Shown here: positions 35,865 to 44,124 of the stretch, one piece after another | How positions within the stretch are numbered: the stretch's first letter is position 1 | Layout: every line of letters starts with the position of its first letter | NCBI RefSeq assembly: GCF_024753215.1 | Contig: NZ_JANUGV010000002.1 | Location: forward strand, 806,001-870,000 | Length of the DNA stretch: 64,000 nucleotides | From: Massilia solisilvae | GTDB taxonomy: Bacteria > Pseudomonadota > Gammaproteobacteria > Burkholderiales > Burkholderiaceae_D | Direction: 5' to 3' | The notes under the pieces: generated by a model | Databases searched by the model: none | What the model was told of the DNA's origin: nothing | What the model saw: the letters and a program-made list of their open reading frames with translations, nothing else | Position numbers and translations under genes: made by a program

Positions 35865-36302
35865 ATGACTGGCAGCAGCACGCTTGACCCGGACAACTTT
35901 CCGGAACGCCCGGACCGCAGCCTTGGCCGCGGCAAGGGAATCGATTCGCTCGGCCCGAGCGACATTTCCGATACCGGCAGCGACGTTGTCGGCGGCCACG
36001 GCTTTGCCGACAATCTGGATGACGACCAGGTGATCAACCTGGACGAGGGCACTACCTCGGACATGGAGAGCAGCCATGCGGGCGAAACCGCGGGCCCGGA
36101 TATTGGCGACGCCAATTTTTCGTCCGACAGCGACTACGGCGGCACGGGCGAGCGCGCCAGTGCCGGCCGCGACACCGTTGCCGAGGCCGGCTCCGACATT
36201 TCGACCGACCACGTGGAGGTGATCCCCGACACGCCGCTCAGTGACGAGGACACCGAATTCCTATCGAGCCGCCCGCCGGGACAGCACACTCCACGCAAAT
36301 AG
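35865..36302 (+). CDS. Acidic, disordered hypothetical protein
   Basis: A 145-residue, very acidic Ser/Asp/Gly-rich protein with no hydrophobic segment, expected to be disordered. It has repeated 'SD.GSD' or 'SDSDYG' patches and an early basic GRGKG. A good GGGAGAG ribosome site precedes the ATG. I do not recognise a function. Its last 42 bp overlap the convergent dehydrogenase gene. Confidence 0.7.
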   Translation: MTGSSTLDPDNFPERPDRSLGRGKGIDSLGPSDISDTGSDVVGGHGFADNLDDDQVINLDEGTTSDMESSHAGETAGPDIGDANFSSDSDYGGTGERASAGRDTVAEAGSDISTDHVEVIPDTPLSDEDTEFLSSRPPGQHTPRK

Positions 36303-37283
36303 CGCGCCGGCGCCGAGCAGGGCGGTCTTCAGCGGGCCGGAGTGGCGTGCGAGCGCGGTGTAAGGCGAGTGCTCGTGCACGCTGCGCGGCATGCCCTGGC
36401 GCTCGCGCAGCTCGGTGGCCGGATCGGGCGCGTAGAGGGCGTCGCGCCGCCCCGGCGCCGCAGGCGCATCCGTCTGCTGCTGGCGGAAGACGAAGGCTTG
36501 CATGAAGCGGTCGAGCGCGCGCGGCATCGTGAAATCGCCGACCGACGCGAACTTGGCGTGCCCGCCGACGAACACGTCGCGCACGGGATGCCGGGCCGCG
36601 TGCAGGATCGACTCGGCCACCAGCTCGGGTGCGTACACCGGCGGGGGCAGGGTCGGTTCCTTGTCCATGTAATTTTTGGCGTGCACGGTGAACATGGTGT
36701 CGATGGCCGACGGCCGGATCAGCGTCACCGAGATCGGCGCGCCTTCCTTCTCCAGCTCCATGCGCAGCGCGTCGGTATAGCCCTTGACCGCGTGCTTGGA
36801 GGCCGAGTACACGCCCTGCAACGGCACGGCCCGGGTCGACACTTCGCTGCCCAGGTTGATGAGGGCGCCGCCGCCGCGCGTCTTCATGCGCTTGACCGCT
36901 TCCAGCGAGCCGTACACGACGCCCCAGAAATTGGTCTGCATCACGCGCTGCTGGTCTTCGATCGGTACTTCCTCGATCCTGCCGTAGATGGAAACGCCGG
37001 CGTTATTGACCCAGGTGTCAATGCGGCCGAAACGCTCCATCGCGGCCTGGCCGATGCGCTCCACATCGTCCTGCTTGCCGACGTCGGCTGCAACGGTGGC
37101 CACTTGCGAGCCTTGCCGGCGCAGTTCGCTGGCCAACTGGTCGAGCGCGTCGGCGCTGCGTGCGGCCAGCACCAGCCGCGCCCCCTGGCTTGCCGCCATG
37201 CGCGCGGTCGTCAGGCCAATGCCGCTGGTGGCGCCGGTGATCACCATCACCTGTTCGTTGATCTTGCGAAGATTGACTGCCAT
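36261..37283 (-). CDS. SDR-family oxidoreductase with C-terminal membrane anchor
   Basis: A 340-residue protein with a classical SDR core: TGATSGIG near residue 17, NNAG, LGSEVSTRAVPLQGVYSASKHA with catalytic Ser, Tyr and Lys. An extra C-terminal region (about 255-340) ends in a hydrophobic helix (LLGAGALFAWSVLS) and a basic tail, suggesting membrane attachment. The ATG at 37283 is preceded by GAGGAGGAAG; the longer frame upstream is unlikely. It is 118 bp from the sulfate-binding protein gene on the same strand. Substrate unknown. Confidence 0.88.
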   Translation of the reverse strand: MAVNLRKINEQVMVITGATSGIGLTTARMAASQGARLVLAARSADALDQLASELRRQGSQVATVAADVGKQDDVERIGQAAMERFGRIDTWVNNAGVSIYGRIEEVPIEDQQRVMQTNFWGVVYGSLEAVKRMKTRGGGALINLGSEVSTRAVPLQGVYSASKHAVKGYTDALRMELEKEGAPISVTLIRPSAIDTMFTVHAKNYMDKEPTLPPPVYAPELVAESILHAARHPVRDVFVGGHAKFASVGDFTMPRALDRFMQAFVFRQQQTDAPAAPGRRDALYAPDPATELRERQGMPRSVHEHSPYTALARHSGPLKTALLGAGALFAWSVLSRRAAR

Positions 37284-37401
37284 GGCTTCCTCCTCGATGG
37301 GTATCTGGGAAGGACCGGCCCGGCCGCGGTTGGTTCGCGGCCGGGCCGGCCTGTGCTGCTTCATGAACAGTCATGATCGTGGCCAGTGCCACGATTTCAA
37401 G

Positions 37402-38412
37402 TCACTTTTTTCCCGGCTGGTAGATCTGGTCGAACAGGCCGCCGTCGGCAAAGTGCAGCTTCTGCGCACTGGCCCAGCCACCGGCGACCTCGTCCACGGT
37501 AAAGAGCTTCACGACCGGAAACTGGCCGGCATACTTGCGGGCAAAGCGTTCAACGGCGGGGCGGTAGTAGTGCTTGGCAATGATCTGCTGGCCCTCGTCG
37601 CTGTACAGGTAGGCGAGGTAGGCCTCGGCCGCCTTGCGCGTGCCGCGCTTGTCGACCACCTTGTCCACCAGCGCCACCGGCGGCTCGGCCAGGATGCTGA
37701 CGGACGGCGCCACGATTTCGAACTTGTCCTGGCCCAGTTCCTTTTGCGCGAGCAGGGCTTCGTTTTCCCAAGCAAGCAACACGTCGCCGATGCCGCGTTC
37801 GACAAAGGTGGTGGTGGCGCCGCGCGCGCCGGAGTCGAGCACCGGCACGTTGCGGTAGAGCTTTGCCAGGTATTCCTTTGCGCTCGCTTCGGTTGCGCCG
37901 GGCTGGCGCAGCGCGTAACCCCAGGCGGCCAGGTGGTTCCAGCGCGCGCCGCCGGAAGTTTTGGGGTTCGGCGTAATCACTTGCACGCCCGGTTTGACCA
38001 GGTCACCCCAATCGCGAATATGCTTGGGGTTGCCTTTGCGGACGAGGAACACGATCGTCGACGTGTAAGGCGCGCTGTGGCCGTCAAACCGCTGCTGCCA
38101 GCCGTGCGCGATAAGGCCGCGTTCGCTGATAGCATCGATGTCGTAGGCGAGCGCAAGCGTGACGACGTCGGCCTGCAGGCCGTCGATCACCGCGCGCGCT
38201 TGCTTGCCCGAGCCGCCATGCGACTGCCGCACCGTGACGTTGTCGCCGGTTTTGGCCTTCCACTGGCGGGCGAAGGCCGCGTTGAATTCCTGGTACAGCT
38301 CGCGCGTCGGGTCGTACGACACGTTCAGCAGCGTGATGTCGGCCGCGAAGGCCGGTGAACCTGCCAGCAGCGCAAGCGCGGCCAGCGAATGAAGTGCTTT
38401 TCGGATAAACAT
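37402..38412 (-). CDS. sbp: Sulfate ABC transporter substrate-binding protein
   Basis: A 336-residue periplasmic protein (signal peptide about 1-23, ending AFAA). It has Sbp/CysP motifs [61 protein letters not shown] and YFRP-like [10 protein letters not shown]. It captures sulfate (or thiosulfate) for the CysTWA importer, whose genes are not in this window. A small gene of unknown function lies 87 bp upstream on the same strand. Thiosulfate import is also suggested by the TsuA-like gene at 1.4 kb. Confidence 0.95.
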   Translation of the reverse strand: MFIRKALHSLAALALLAGSPAFAADITLLNVSYDPTRELYQEFNAAFARQWKAKTGDNVTVRQSHGGSGKQARAVIDGLQADVVTLALAYDIDAISERGLIAHGWQQRFDGHSAPYTSTIVFLVRKGNPKHIRDWGDLVKPGVQVITPNPKTSGGARWNHLAAWGYALRQPGATEASAKEYLAKLYRNVPVLDSGARGATTTFVERGIGDVLLAWENEALLAQKELGQDKFEIVAPSVSILAEPPVALVDKVVDKRGTRKAAEAYLAYLYSDEGQQIIAKHYYRPAVERFARKYAGQFPVVKLFTVDEVAGGWASAQKLHFADGGLFDQIYQPGKK

Positions 38413-38499
38413 GGTGCTCTTTCGGTAACGGGATGACTGCAGAGTACTGCCGCCCCGTTCGGAAGAACACGAATGAATTCCGATATGGATATGCGCTTT

Positions 38500-38712
38500 T
38501 TACTGCGCCTTGGACAAGATGAGCAGCCAGCGGCCGAACAGCAGGATCTCGACATGGCCAGGTTCCACGCCGGTGTCGCACTCGATGAGCGGGTTGACCG
38601 GGTAGAAGCGCTTGCGGAAGTCGCGCGTGACCAGAAGCTCGCGCCGGCCCAGGCGCAGCAGGAACGGGGTCGGTGCGTATTGCATGCCGAAAGAGCTGTT
38701 GAGGGTGGTCAT
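38500..38712 (-). CDS. 70-residue protein of unknown function behind LexA-type boxes
   Basis: A soluble, compact-looking protein with many hydrophobic strands (FLLRLGRRELLVTRDFRKRFY, GHVEILLFGRWLLIL) and a single Cys. It has no signal peptide or known domain. AAGGA lies 7 bp before the ATG at 38712, supporting translation. Two perfect CTGT-N8-ACAG boxes lie 57-91 bp upstream with promoter-like hexamers on this strand, so it may be DNA-damage inducible. The next gene downstream is sbp, 87 bp away. Confidence 0.65.
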   Translation of the reverse strand: MTTLNSSFGMQYAPTPFLLRLGRRELLVTRDFRKRFYPVNPLIECDTGVEPGHVEILLFGRWLLILSKAQ

Positions 38713-38768
38713 GTCGGTTTCCTTTTTTCAAGTAGTGTTGATCAGGTGAGGAAAGAATAACACAACTA

Positions 38769-38803
38769 CTGTATAAATCCACAGGTACTGTACAAAAAGA
38801 CAG
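38769..38803. promoter_or_regulatory. Tandem LexA (SOS) boxes
   Basis: CTGT-ATAAATCC-ACAG (38769-38784) and CTGT-ACAAAAAG-ACAG (38788-38803) both fit the CTGT-N8-ACAG LexA consensus exactly and are 3 bp apart. On the minus strand TTGTAC (38795-38790) and TACAGT (38773-38768), 16 bp apart, make a plausible promoter overlapped by both boxes. On the plus strand GATAAAAT (38808-38815) follows. Either the 70-residue gene or the PAP2 operon, or both, could be SOS controlled. Confidence 0.75.
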
Positions 38804-38853
38804 TTCGGATAAAATGTTGTGGTTTTTTCGCCAACAGCCCCAACGTCCACCGC

Positions 38854-39567
38854 ATGCGCGCACGAACCTTCCCACTCCAGCGATTCCTCCAGGCCCGGCT
38901 GTCACCGGATGGCGCCCTCGGCCTGCACCTGACAGTAGGGCTGTTGCTGATGCTCGCGGCAGCTTGGGTGTTTTCCGACATTGCGGACGCCGTCATGGAG
39001 GGCGGCACGGTTACCGTGCTGGACCGTACGCTCGCACACTGGTTCCATGTCAATGCGACTGTCGGCTTCACGCGGTTCATGCTCGCGATCACCTGGATGC
39101 ACAGCGCGTGGGGGATCATTGCGATGCTTGCCGTGTTCACCGGCTGGCTGTACCGCAAGCGGGCCTACGACTGGATGCTGACCGCGCTGCTGGCGGTAAC
39201 CGGAGGCATGCTGCTGAACGTTGGGCTCAAGCACATCTTCCAGCGCGCACGGCCGCACTTCGACGATCCGCTGCTCACGCTCTCGACCTACAGCTTTCCC
39301 AGCGGGCACACGGCCAGCGCCACCGTGTTGTACGGCATGCTAGCCTGCTATCTCATCACCCGCACCCACCAGCGCTGGCATGTCCCGCTGATCGTCGCCG
39401 CGGCAACGCTGGCGGTGGCGCTGGTCGCGCTGTCGCGCATGTACCTGGGCGTGCATTACCTGTCCGATGTGCTCGCCGCTGTGGCGGAGGGCTGCGCGTG
39501 GCTGGCGATCTGCGTGAGCGGCGGCTCGAGCTTGCGGCGGCACCGGGCGGGCCGGGAGAGCGCATGA
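38854..39567 (+). CDS. PAP2-family membrane phosphatase
   Basis: A 237-residue protein with about six membrane helices and the three PAP2 motifs: KHIFQRARP (KX6RP), FPSGHTAS (PSGH) and SRMYLGVHYLSDV (SRX5HX3D). These enzymes dephosphorylate undecaprenyl pyrophosphate or phosphatidic acid in the outer leaflet. The stop overlaps the start of the lipid kinase gene (ATGA), so phosphatase and kinase are made together, which points to phosphatidic acid/diacylglycerol or prenyl-lipid turnover. Confidence 0.92.
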   Translation: MRARTFPLQRFLQARLSPDGALGLHLTVGLLLMLAAAWVFSDIADAVMEGGTVTVLDRTLAHWFHVNATVGFTRFMLAITWMHSAWGIIAMLAVFTGWLYRKRAYDWMLTALLAVTGGMLLNVGLKHIFQRARPHFDDPLLTLSTYSFPSGHTASATVLYGMLACYLITRTHQRWHVPLIVAAATLAVALVALSRMYLGVHYLSDVLAAVAEGCAWLAICVSGGSSLRRHRAGRESA

Positions 39568-40454
39568 GGAAGGCCGCCGTCATCGTCAATGGCAGCGCCG
39601 GCAGCGGCCATGACCAGGACACGGCGCGCACCCTGCGCGAGCAGTTTGGCGCGGCCGGCATCGAGGCGGGAGTCACGCTGGCAGACGGCGGCGCCGCCAT
39701 CATCGATGCCGCGCGCAAGGCAGCCCGAAGCGATGCCGAGCTCGTCGTCGGTGGTGGAGGCGACGGGACGATCAACGCGGTGGCCTCGGTGCTGGTCGGC
39801 ACTGGCCGGCCATTCGGCGTGCTGCCGCTGGGAACGCTCAACCATTTCGCCAAGGATCTTGGCATGCCGCTCGCGCTGGACCAGGCGGTGCGCGCGCTGG
39901 CCACCGGCCGGCCCAGGCAGGTGGACGTGGGCGAAGTCAACGGGCGCATCTTCCTGAACAATTCCAGTCTCGGCCTGTACCCGGACATCGTGCATGACCG
40001 CGAGAAGCAGCAACGGCGCCTGGGCCGCGGCAAATGGCTGGCTGCGGCGTGGGCGAGCCTGGCCGCACTGCGGCGCTATCCTTTCCTGTCCGTGCGGCTG
40101 GTCGTCGAAGGCCAGCGCCTCGCGCGCCGCACGCCCTTTGTCTTTATCGGCAATAACCAGTACACGATGCAGGGCTTTTCCATCGGCGCGCGCGCACGCC
40201 TGGATCAGGGCGTGCTGAGCCTGTACGTGGCGCAGCGCCCCGGCCGGCTTGGGTTGCTGCGCTTCGCGCTGCGCGCGCTGATGGGCAGGCTTGCGCAGGA
40301 ACGCGACTTCGACGTGCTGCTCGCCGCCGAGATGGAGGTGACCACGCTGCGGCCGCGTATCCGCGTGGCGACCGACGGCGAAGTGACCATCATGGACAGC
40401 CCCTTGCGCTACCGGGTGCGGCCCGGCGCGCTGACCGTCATCGTGCCCGAATGA
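39564..40454 (+). CDS. Diacylglycerol kinase-family lipid kinase
   Basis: A 296-residue DAGK catalytic-domain protein of the YegS/DgkB type. It has the nucleotide-binding GGGDGT loop (64-69), PLGTLNHFAKDLG, and the C-terminal sandwich domain with DGE (ATDGEV). It phosphorylates a lipid alcohol with ATP. It is coupled by ATGA overlap to the PAP2 phosphatase gene and followed after 9 bp by a phosphoesterase gene. A lipid-recycling operon is the natural reading. Confidence 0.92.
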   Translation: MRKAAVIVNGSAGSGHDQDTARTLREQFGAAGIEAGVTLADGGAAIIDAARKAARSDAELVVGGGGDGTINAVASVLVGTGRPFGVLPLGTLNHFAKDLGMPLALDQAVRALATGRPRQVDVGEVNGRIFLNNSSLGLYPDIVHDREKQQRRLGRGKWLAAAWASLAALRRYPFLSVRLVVEGQRLARRTPFVFIGNNQYTMQGFSIGARARLDQGVLSLYVAQRPGRLGLLRFALRALMGRLAQERDFDVLLAAEMEVTTLRPRIRVATDGEVTIMDSPLRYRVRPGALTVIVPE

Positions 40455-40463
40455 GGAGACACC

Positions 40464-41300
40464 ATGCGCACCCTGGTTCATCTGTCTGACCTGCATTTTG
40501 GCCGCGTCGATGCGGCGCTGCTCGACCCGCTGCGCGACTTCGTGCACCGCATCGCGCCGGACGTGGTGGTGGTGTCCGGCGACCTGACACAGCGCGCCAA
40601 GAGCGAGCAATTCGAGCAGGCGCGCGCCTGGCTCGACACGCTGCCCGGGCCGCAGATCATCGTGCCCGGCAACCACGATATCTCGCTCTACAATGTGTTC
40701 CGCCGTTTCGTCGAGCCACTCAAGCGCTACAAGCGCTACATCACAGAAGATTTGGCGCCGGTGTACATCGACGACGAGATCGCGGTGCTGGGCGTGAACA
40801 CGGCGCGCTCGCTCACCTTCAAGGACGGCCGCGTAAACGAGGAACAGGTGGCGCAGATCCGCGCGCAGCTGGCCGGGCTGGACCCCAGGGTGACGCGCAT
40901 CGTGGTGACGCACCATCCGTTCGACCTGCCCGAGCATGGCGACGAGAAGGACATCGTCGGGCGCGCGGGCATGGCGATGCAGGCGTTCGCGCAGTCCGGC
41001 GTGGATGTGCTGATGGCGGGGCACCTGCACGCAAGCCATGCCGGCAGCACGGCCGAGCGCTACCAGATGGGCGACTACGCCGCGCTGGTTGTACAAGCCG
41101 GTACCGCCACCTCGACGCGCGGGCGGGGCGAGGTCAATTCGTTCAACGTGCTACGGGTGGAGCACGAGCGGGTGGAGGTGGATCGCTACGGGTGGGACGT
41201 GGTCGGCGGCAAGTTCGAGCTGATGAGCACGGAGAAGTTCCTCCGCAGCGGCAATGTGTGGACGGAGCACAATGACGGGCTGTACGCGGCGGGCATTTAG
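40464..41300 (+). CDS. Calcineurin-like metallophosphoesterase
   Basis: A 278-residue phosphoesterase with a full dinuclear metal site: DLHFGR (Asp9, His11), GDLTQR (Asp40), GNHD (Asn70, His71), THHPF and GHLHASH. This layout is shared with 3',5'-cAMP phosphodiesterases and with UDP-diacylglucosamine hydrolase-like enzymes; sequence alone does not decide. As third gene of the PAP2-kinase operon (9-bp gap) a lipid-phosphate substrate is plausible. Confidence 0.9.
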   Translation: MRTLVHLSDLHFGRVDAALLDPLRDFVHRIAPDVVVVSGDLTQRAKSEQFEQARAWLDTLPGPQIIVPGNHDISLYNVFRRFVEPLKRYKRYITEDLAPVYIDDEIAVLGVNTARSLTFKDGRVNEEQVAQIRAQLAGLDPRVTRIVVTHHPFDLPEHGDEKDIVGRAGMAMQAFAQSGVDVLMAGHLHASHAGSTAERYQMGDYAALVVQAGTATSTRGRGEVNSFNVLRVEHERVEVDRYGWDVVGGKFELMSTEKFLRSGNVWTEHNDGLYAAGI

Positions 41301-41402
41301 CGGTCGGGACGGTGCCTGGCCGGTTGGCCCGCTACTGTGCGGTAGCGGTCCTTGCCGAGTGACCGCAACCGACCCGAAGCCGACCTAGCCGTCCTTGCTC
41401 AC

Positions 41403-41759
41403 TTATGCTTGCTTGGCATCCAGTAATCGATGGAGAGTGAACTTAATTCGTTCCTGCTGATATGGTTTTTGAATGGCATACGTGCCCGCGACAACACTGA
41501 CTGCGATAGCAACAAGGATGAGCGAGGTTCTGATGATCCTGATGTTCATAAATGCATGCTCCAGTTGGTAGGTGACTCGTTCTCTGATGGCGAGCAGCGT
41601 ACTTCCGATAATCCATCGAGCCGCCGCCCGACGCGTTTCAATGTAAGCGAGCTCGTTGAGTATTTCGTGTGCCCAGCCCGTACGATGCGGCGGCATTATC
41701 CAAATCACCAGCCGAACGACGATGATAGAGCTGATTAGCCCATTAAACTTTTTAGACAT
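41403..41759 (-). CDS. Small membrane protein coupled to PadR
   Basis: A 118-residue protein with an N-terminal hydrophobic segment, a short soluble part (WAHEILNELAYIETRRAAARWIIGSTLLAIRERV) and a C-terminal transmembrane helix. The 'W..E...l..i....A.rw.iG' pattern resembles the permease-prefix/HAAS-like modules often encoded next to PadR genes. The ATG at 41759 overlaps the padR stop (ATGA), so a longer frame starting at 41798 is less likely. It is probably a partner or target of PadR, perhaps transmitting a membrane signal. Confidence 0.75.
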   Translation of the reverse strand: MSKKFNGLISSIIVVRLVIWIMPPHRTGWAHEILNELAYIETRRAAARWIIGSTLLAIRERVTYQLEHAFMNIRIIRTSLILVAIAVSVVAGTYAIQKPYQQERIKFTLHRLLDAKQA

Positions 41760-42067
41760 CACGCGTGACCTGACGACAGGAGTCCAGGGCTGATGCATTC
41801 ATGTCCCGCATGCTCGGTCGCGTACGTGGCCCCTTCAGCGGTGAGACGATACAGCTTCCTGGGCGGTCGCCCCTCATGCTCGGATGGCTCCCACTTCGAC
41901 TCAAGCATACCTCTATCGCTCAACCGCATAAGGATGGGATAGAGCGTTCCCGAACTGAGACTGGTCTGCTCAGACAGGTCATATCCGTGCTGCCACCGAG
42001 TACGTTGGGCTAGCAGGGTAGCGAGAAGCTTCCGGGTTTGAGGAGACGGGGGTCTGATACGTGCCAT
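41759..42067 (-). CDS. PadR-family transcriptional regulator
   Basis: A 102-residue winged-helix regulator (TRWQHGYDLSEQTSLSSGTLYPILMRLSDRGMLESKWE...GRPPRKLYRLT), with the shortened C-terminal helix of the PadR-s2 type. It is first gene of a two-gene operon with a small membrane protein, the common PadR arrangement. Autoregulation through the AT-rich region just upstream is likely. Confidence 0.92.
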   Translation of the reverse strand: MARIRPPSPQTRKLLATLLAQRTRWQHGYDLSEQTSLSSGTLYPILMRLSDRGMLESKWEPSEHEGRPPRKLYRLTAEGATYATEHAGHECISPGLLSSGHA

Positions 42068-42079
42068 GTCATAAGTCTA

Positions 42080-42098
42080 CATATATAGAGATAATATG
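42080..42098. promoter_or_regulatory. AT-rich dyad upstream of padR
   Basis: CATAT-N9-ATATG lies 13 bp before the padR start, within an AT-rich patch (tctacatatatagagataatat) that stands out from the flanks, as expected for a PadR operator. The rest of 42099-42458 has no gene; it contains TTGCA-N5-TGCAA (42286-42300) and a TAGAAT -10-like box (42341-42346). Confidence 0.45.
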
Positions 42099-42458
42099 GC
42101 AAGCGTCGTAATGTAGTGGCCGCTCCTGGCCGGTAAAGGTCGTTTGGCTGGGGTCGTAGCCCACCCGGAGCAGGCCTTCGCGTGCTCCGACTGTCTCTGG
42201 ATTCATTTAACAGAAAAGACCGCGGCGATTTGGAGCCGCCGCCGCACACGGCCAGTCACGGCAACCGGATTGGCGGATTTTAATCTTGCATCGTTTGCAA
42301 CTGGGACATTTTGTCTAAATGTATGGAAATTTCTTTTAAGTAGAATGACTCAGAGTGTGCAGCAACACGTCTGCACCAAGCCATAGACATATCGCGGACT
42401 TCGGACGGTGCTCCCAAGATCGATAGTGTCAAGTACTAGCCCGGAAAGACTCAAAATC

Positions 42459-42689
42459 ATGGATTGGATTCCTGTAGCCCTCCTGACGTTCAAGATTCTC
42501 GTGTTAGGCACGGGCATGTTCTTCGCCATCAAGTGGCATTACGATCAAGGGAAGAAGGCGTCGGAGAAGCGCGCAGTGTTACGCGCCAGCGGCATGGTGG
42601 CCGCAGTCTTCGTGCTATCGCTCCTTGCCATGGGACTCGTCACCTTCTTCCTGATCAGGACGTTCGCTAGTGACCTGAGCTTGACTTGA
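42459..42689 (+). CDS. Small two-helix membrane protein
   Basis: A 76-residue protein with two transmembrane helices (about 5-22 and 45-67) joined by a basic cytoplasmic loop (KWHYDQGKKASEKRAVLRASG). 'GGAAAG' 12 bp before the ATG at 42459 may be its ribosome site. GC is lower than in the neighbours. No known function. Confidence 0.6.
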   Translation: MDWIPVALLTFKILVLGTGMFFAIKWHYDQGKKASEKRAVLRASGMVAAVFVLSLLAMGLVTFFLIRTFASDLSLT

Positions 42690-42735
42690 TGGCAAAGATT
42701 CGTCGATCGATATCCTGGGCGGTGTGGTCAGGGTT

Positions 42736-44124
42736 CTAGATCCAGTACTCCGCCATCCGTCCGATCATTTCCATGAACCGGTCCTTGAGCGGCCGCTTGC
42801 GCCACTGCGCGAGCGTCACCTCCTTCGAGTCGCGCAGGTCCTCGTTGAAAGCGCTCTCCATGTCGCGCCCGAACGCCGGGTCCATCACCACCACGTTCAG
42901 CTCATAGTTGTGGATGAAGCTGCGCCGGTCGATGTTGGCCGAGCCGATGGTGGACCAGGCGCTGTCGATCACCGCCGTCTTGGCATGCAGCACGGCCACC
43001 TGCAGCTGATAGATCTTCACGCCGCTCTCCAGCAGCTCATCGTAAAACGCCTGCCCGGCATGGAACACCAGGCTGTGGTCGGACACGCCCGGCAGCACCA
43101 GTTTCACGTCCACGCCGCGCCGCGCGGCCGCGCACAGCGCGTCGATCACCTGCTGGTCCGGCACAAAGTAGGCCTGGGTGATGTGGATCGATTTCTTCGC
43201 TTCGCCAAGCGCCAACAGCAGCGACTTGTAGATCGACGAATCGTGGTCCGGTTCGGTCGCCAGCACGCGCACGATCTTGTCGCCCGCCGCCTGCAGGAGC
43301 GGGAAGTAGTTGGCGCGCGGCAGCTCGCCGCCGGCCTGGCGCACCCAGTTGTTGATGAAGGCCCATTGCAGCGTGGCCACTGCCGGGCCTTCGATCTTGA
43401 TGTGGGTGTCGCGCCAGCCCACTTTCTGGTGGCCGGCCTGGCTCGGTTTCTGGCGCGAGCGGAAGAACGAGCTGTTGGCATAGGTGCTGCTGATGTTGAT
43501 GCCGCCCGTGAAGGCAACCTTGCCGTCCACCACCAGCACCTTGCGGTGGTCGCGGTTATTGAGCTCCCACTTGCCGGGACGCTGCGTCGGGTTGACCGGG
43601 TTGAAGGCCAGCATGGTGATCCCGGCCGCCTTCATGCGGTCGAAGAAGGCCTGCGGGGTGCCCAGCGTGCCGACCGCGTCGTACATCACGTTCACCACCA
43701 CGCCCTGGCGGCGCTTGTCGATCAGCAGGTCGGCGAACTGCAGGCCGATCGGGTCCTGGTCGAAGATGTAGGTTTCGAGGTTGATCGAATTGGTCGCGGC
43801 GCGCACCGCGGCCATCATCTCGCGCATCGTGGCCGGGCCGTCGAACAGCAAGGTGACCCGGTTGCCGGCGATGAGCGGCACGCCGGTGGCCTGTTCCTCC
43901 AGCACCGCCAGCATCTTGAGGTCGGTGCCGGCGTTGGCCCAGCGCTGCTGAAGCAGTTGCGCGGCCTGCTGCGGGGGCATGTTGCCATCGGGCGTGGCGA
44001 TGGTCGGGGACGCCTTGCGAGCCTGTTCGGGCAGGGCGCTGGCATCGGGCAATGTCTTGCAGGATATGACAACGAGGCCAAGCATCAGCGTTGCCAGCCA
44101 CCTGACCCAGCGTTCCGGGATCAT
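42736..44124 (-). CDS. Phospholipase D-family lipoprotein (cardiolipin synthase-like)
   Basis: A 462-residue protein with a lipoprotein signal (GLVVISC, Cys22), so it is anchored in the periplasm. There are two HKD motifs: H193-x-K195-x4-D200 in NNRDHRKVLVVDG and H380-x-K382-x4-D387 in VLHAKTAVID. This is the double-HKD layout of ClsB/ClsC-type cardiolipin synthases, which join two phospholipids. A lipoprotein form is unusual for cardiolipin synthases, so another phospholipid transfer or hydrolysis is possible. Its start overlaps the stop of the PF10136 gene (ATGA), so the two are translated together. Confidence 0.87.
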   Translation of the reverse strand: MIPERWVRWLATLMLGLVVISCKTLPDASALPEQARKASPTIATPDGNMPPQQAAQLLQQRWANAGTDLKMLAVLEEQATGVPLIAGNRVTLLFDGPATMREMMAAVRAATNSINLETYIFDQDPIGLQFADLLIDKRRQGVVVNVMYDAVGTLGTPQAFFDRMKAAGITMLAFNPVNPTQRPGKWELNNRDHRKVLVVDGKVAFTGGINISSTYANSSFFRSRQKPSQAGHQKVGWRDTHIKIEGPAVATLQWAFINNWVRQAGGELPRANYFPLLQAAGDKIVRVLATEPDHDSSIYKSLLLALGEAKKSIHITQAYFVPDQQVIDALCAAARRGVDVKLVLPGVSDHSLVFHAGQAFYDELLESGVKIYQLQVAVLHAKTAVIDSAWSTIGSANIDRRSFIHNYELNVVVMDPAFGRDMESAFNEDLRDSKEVTLAQWRKRPLKDRFMEMIGRMAEYWI

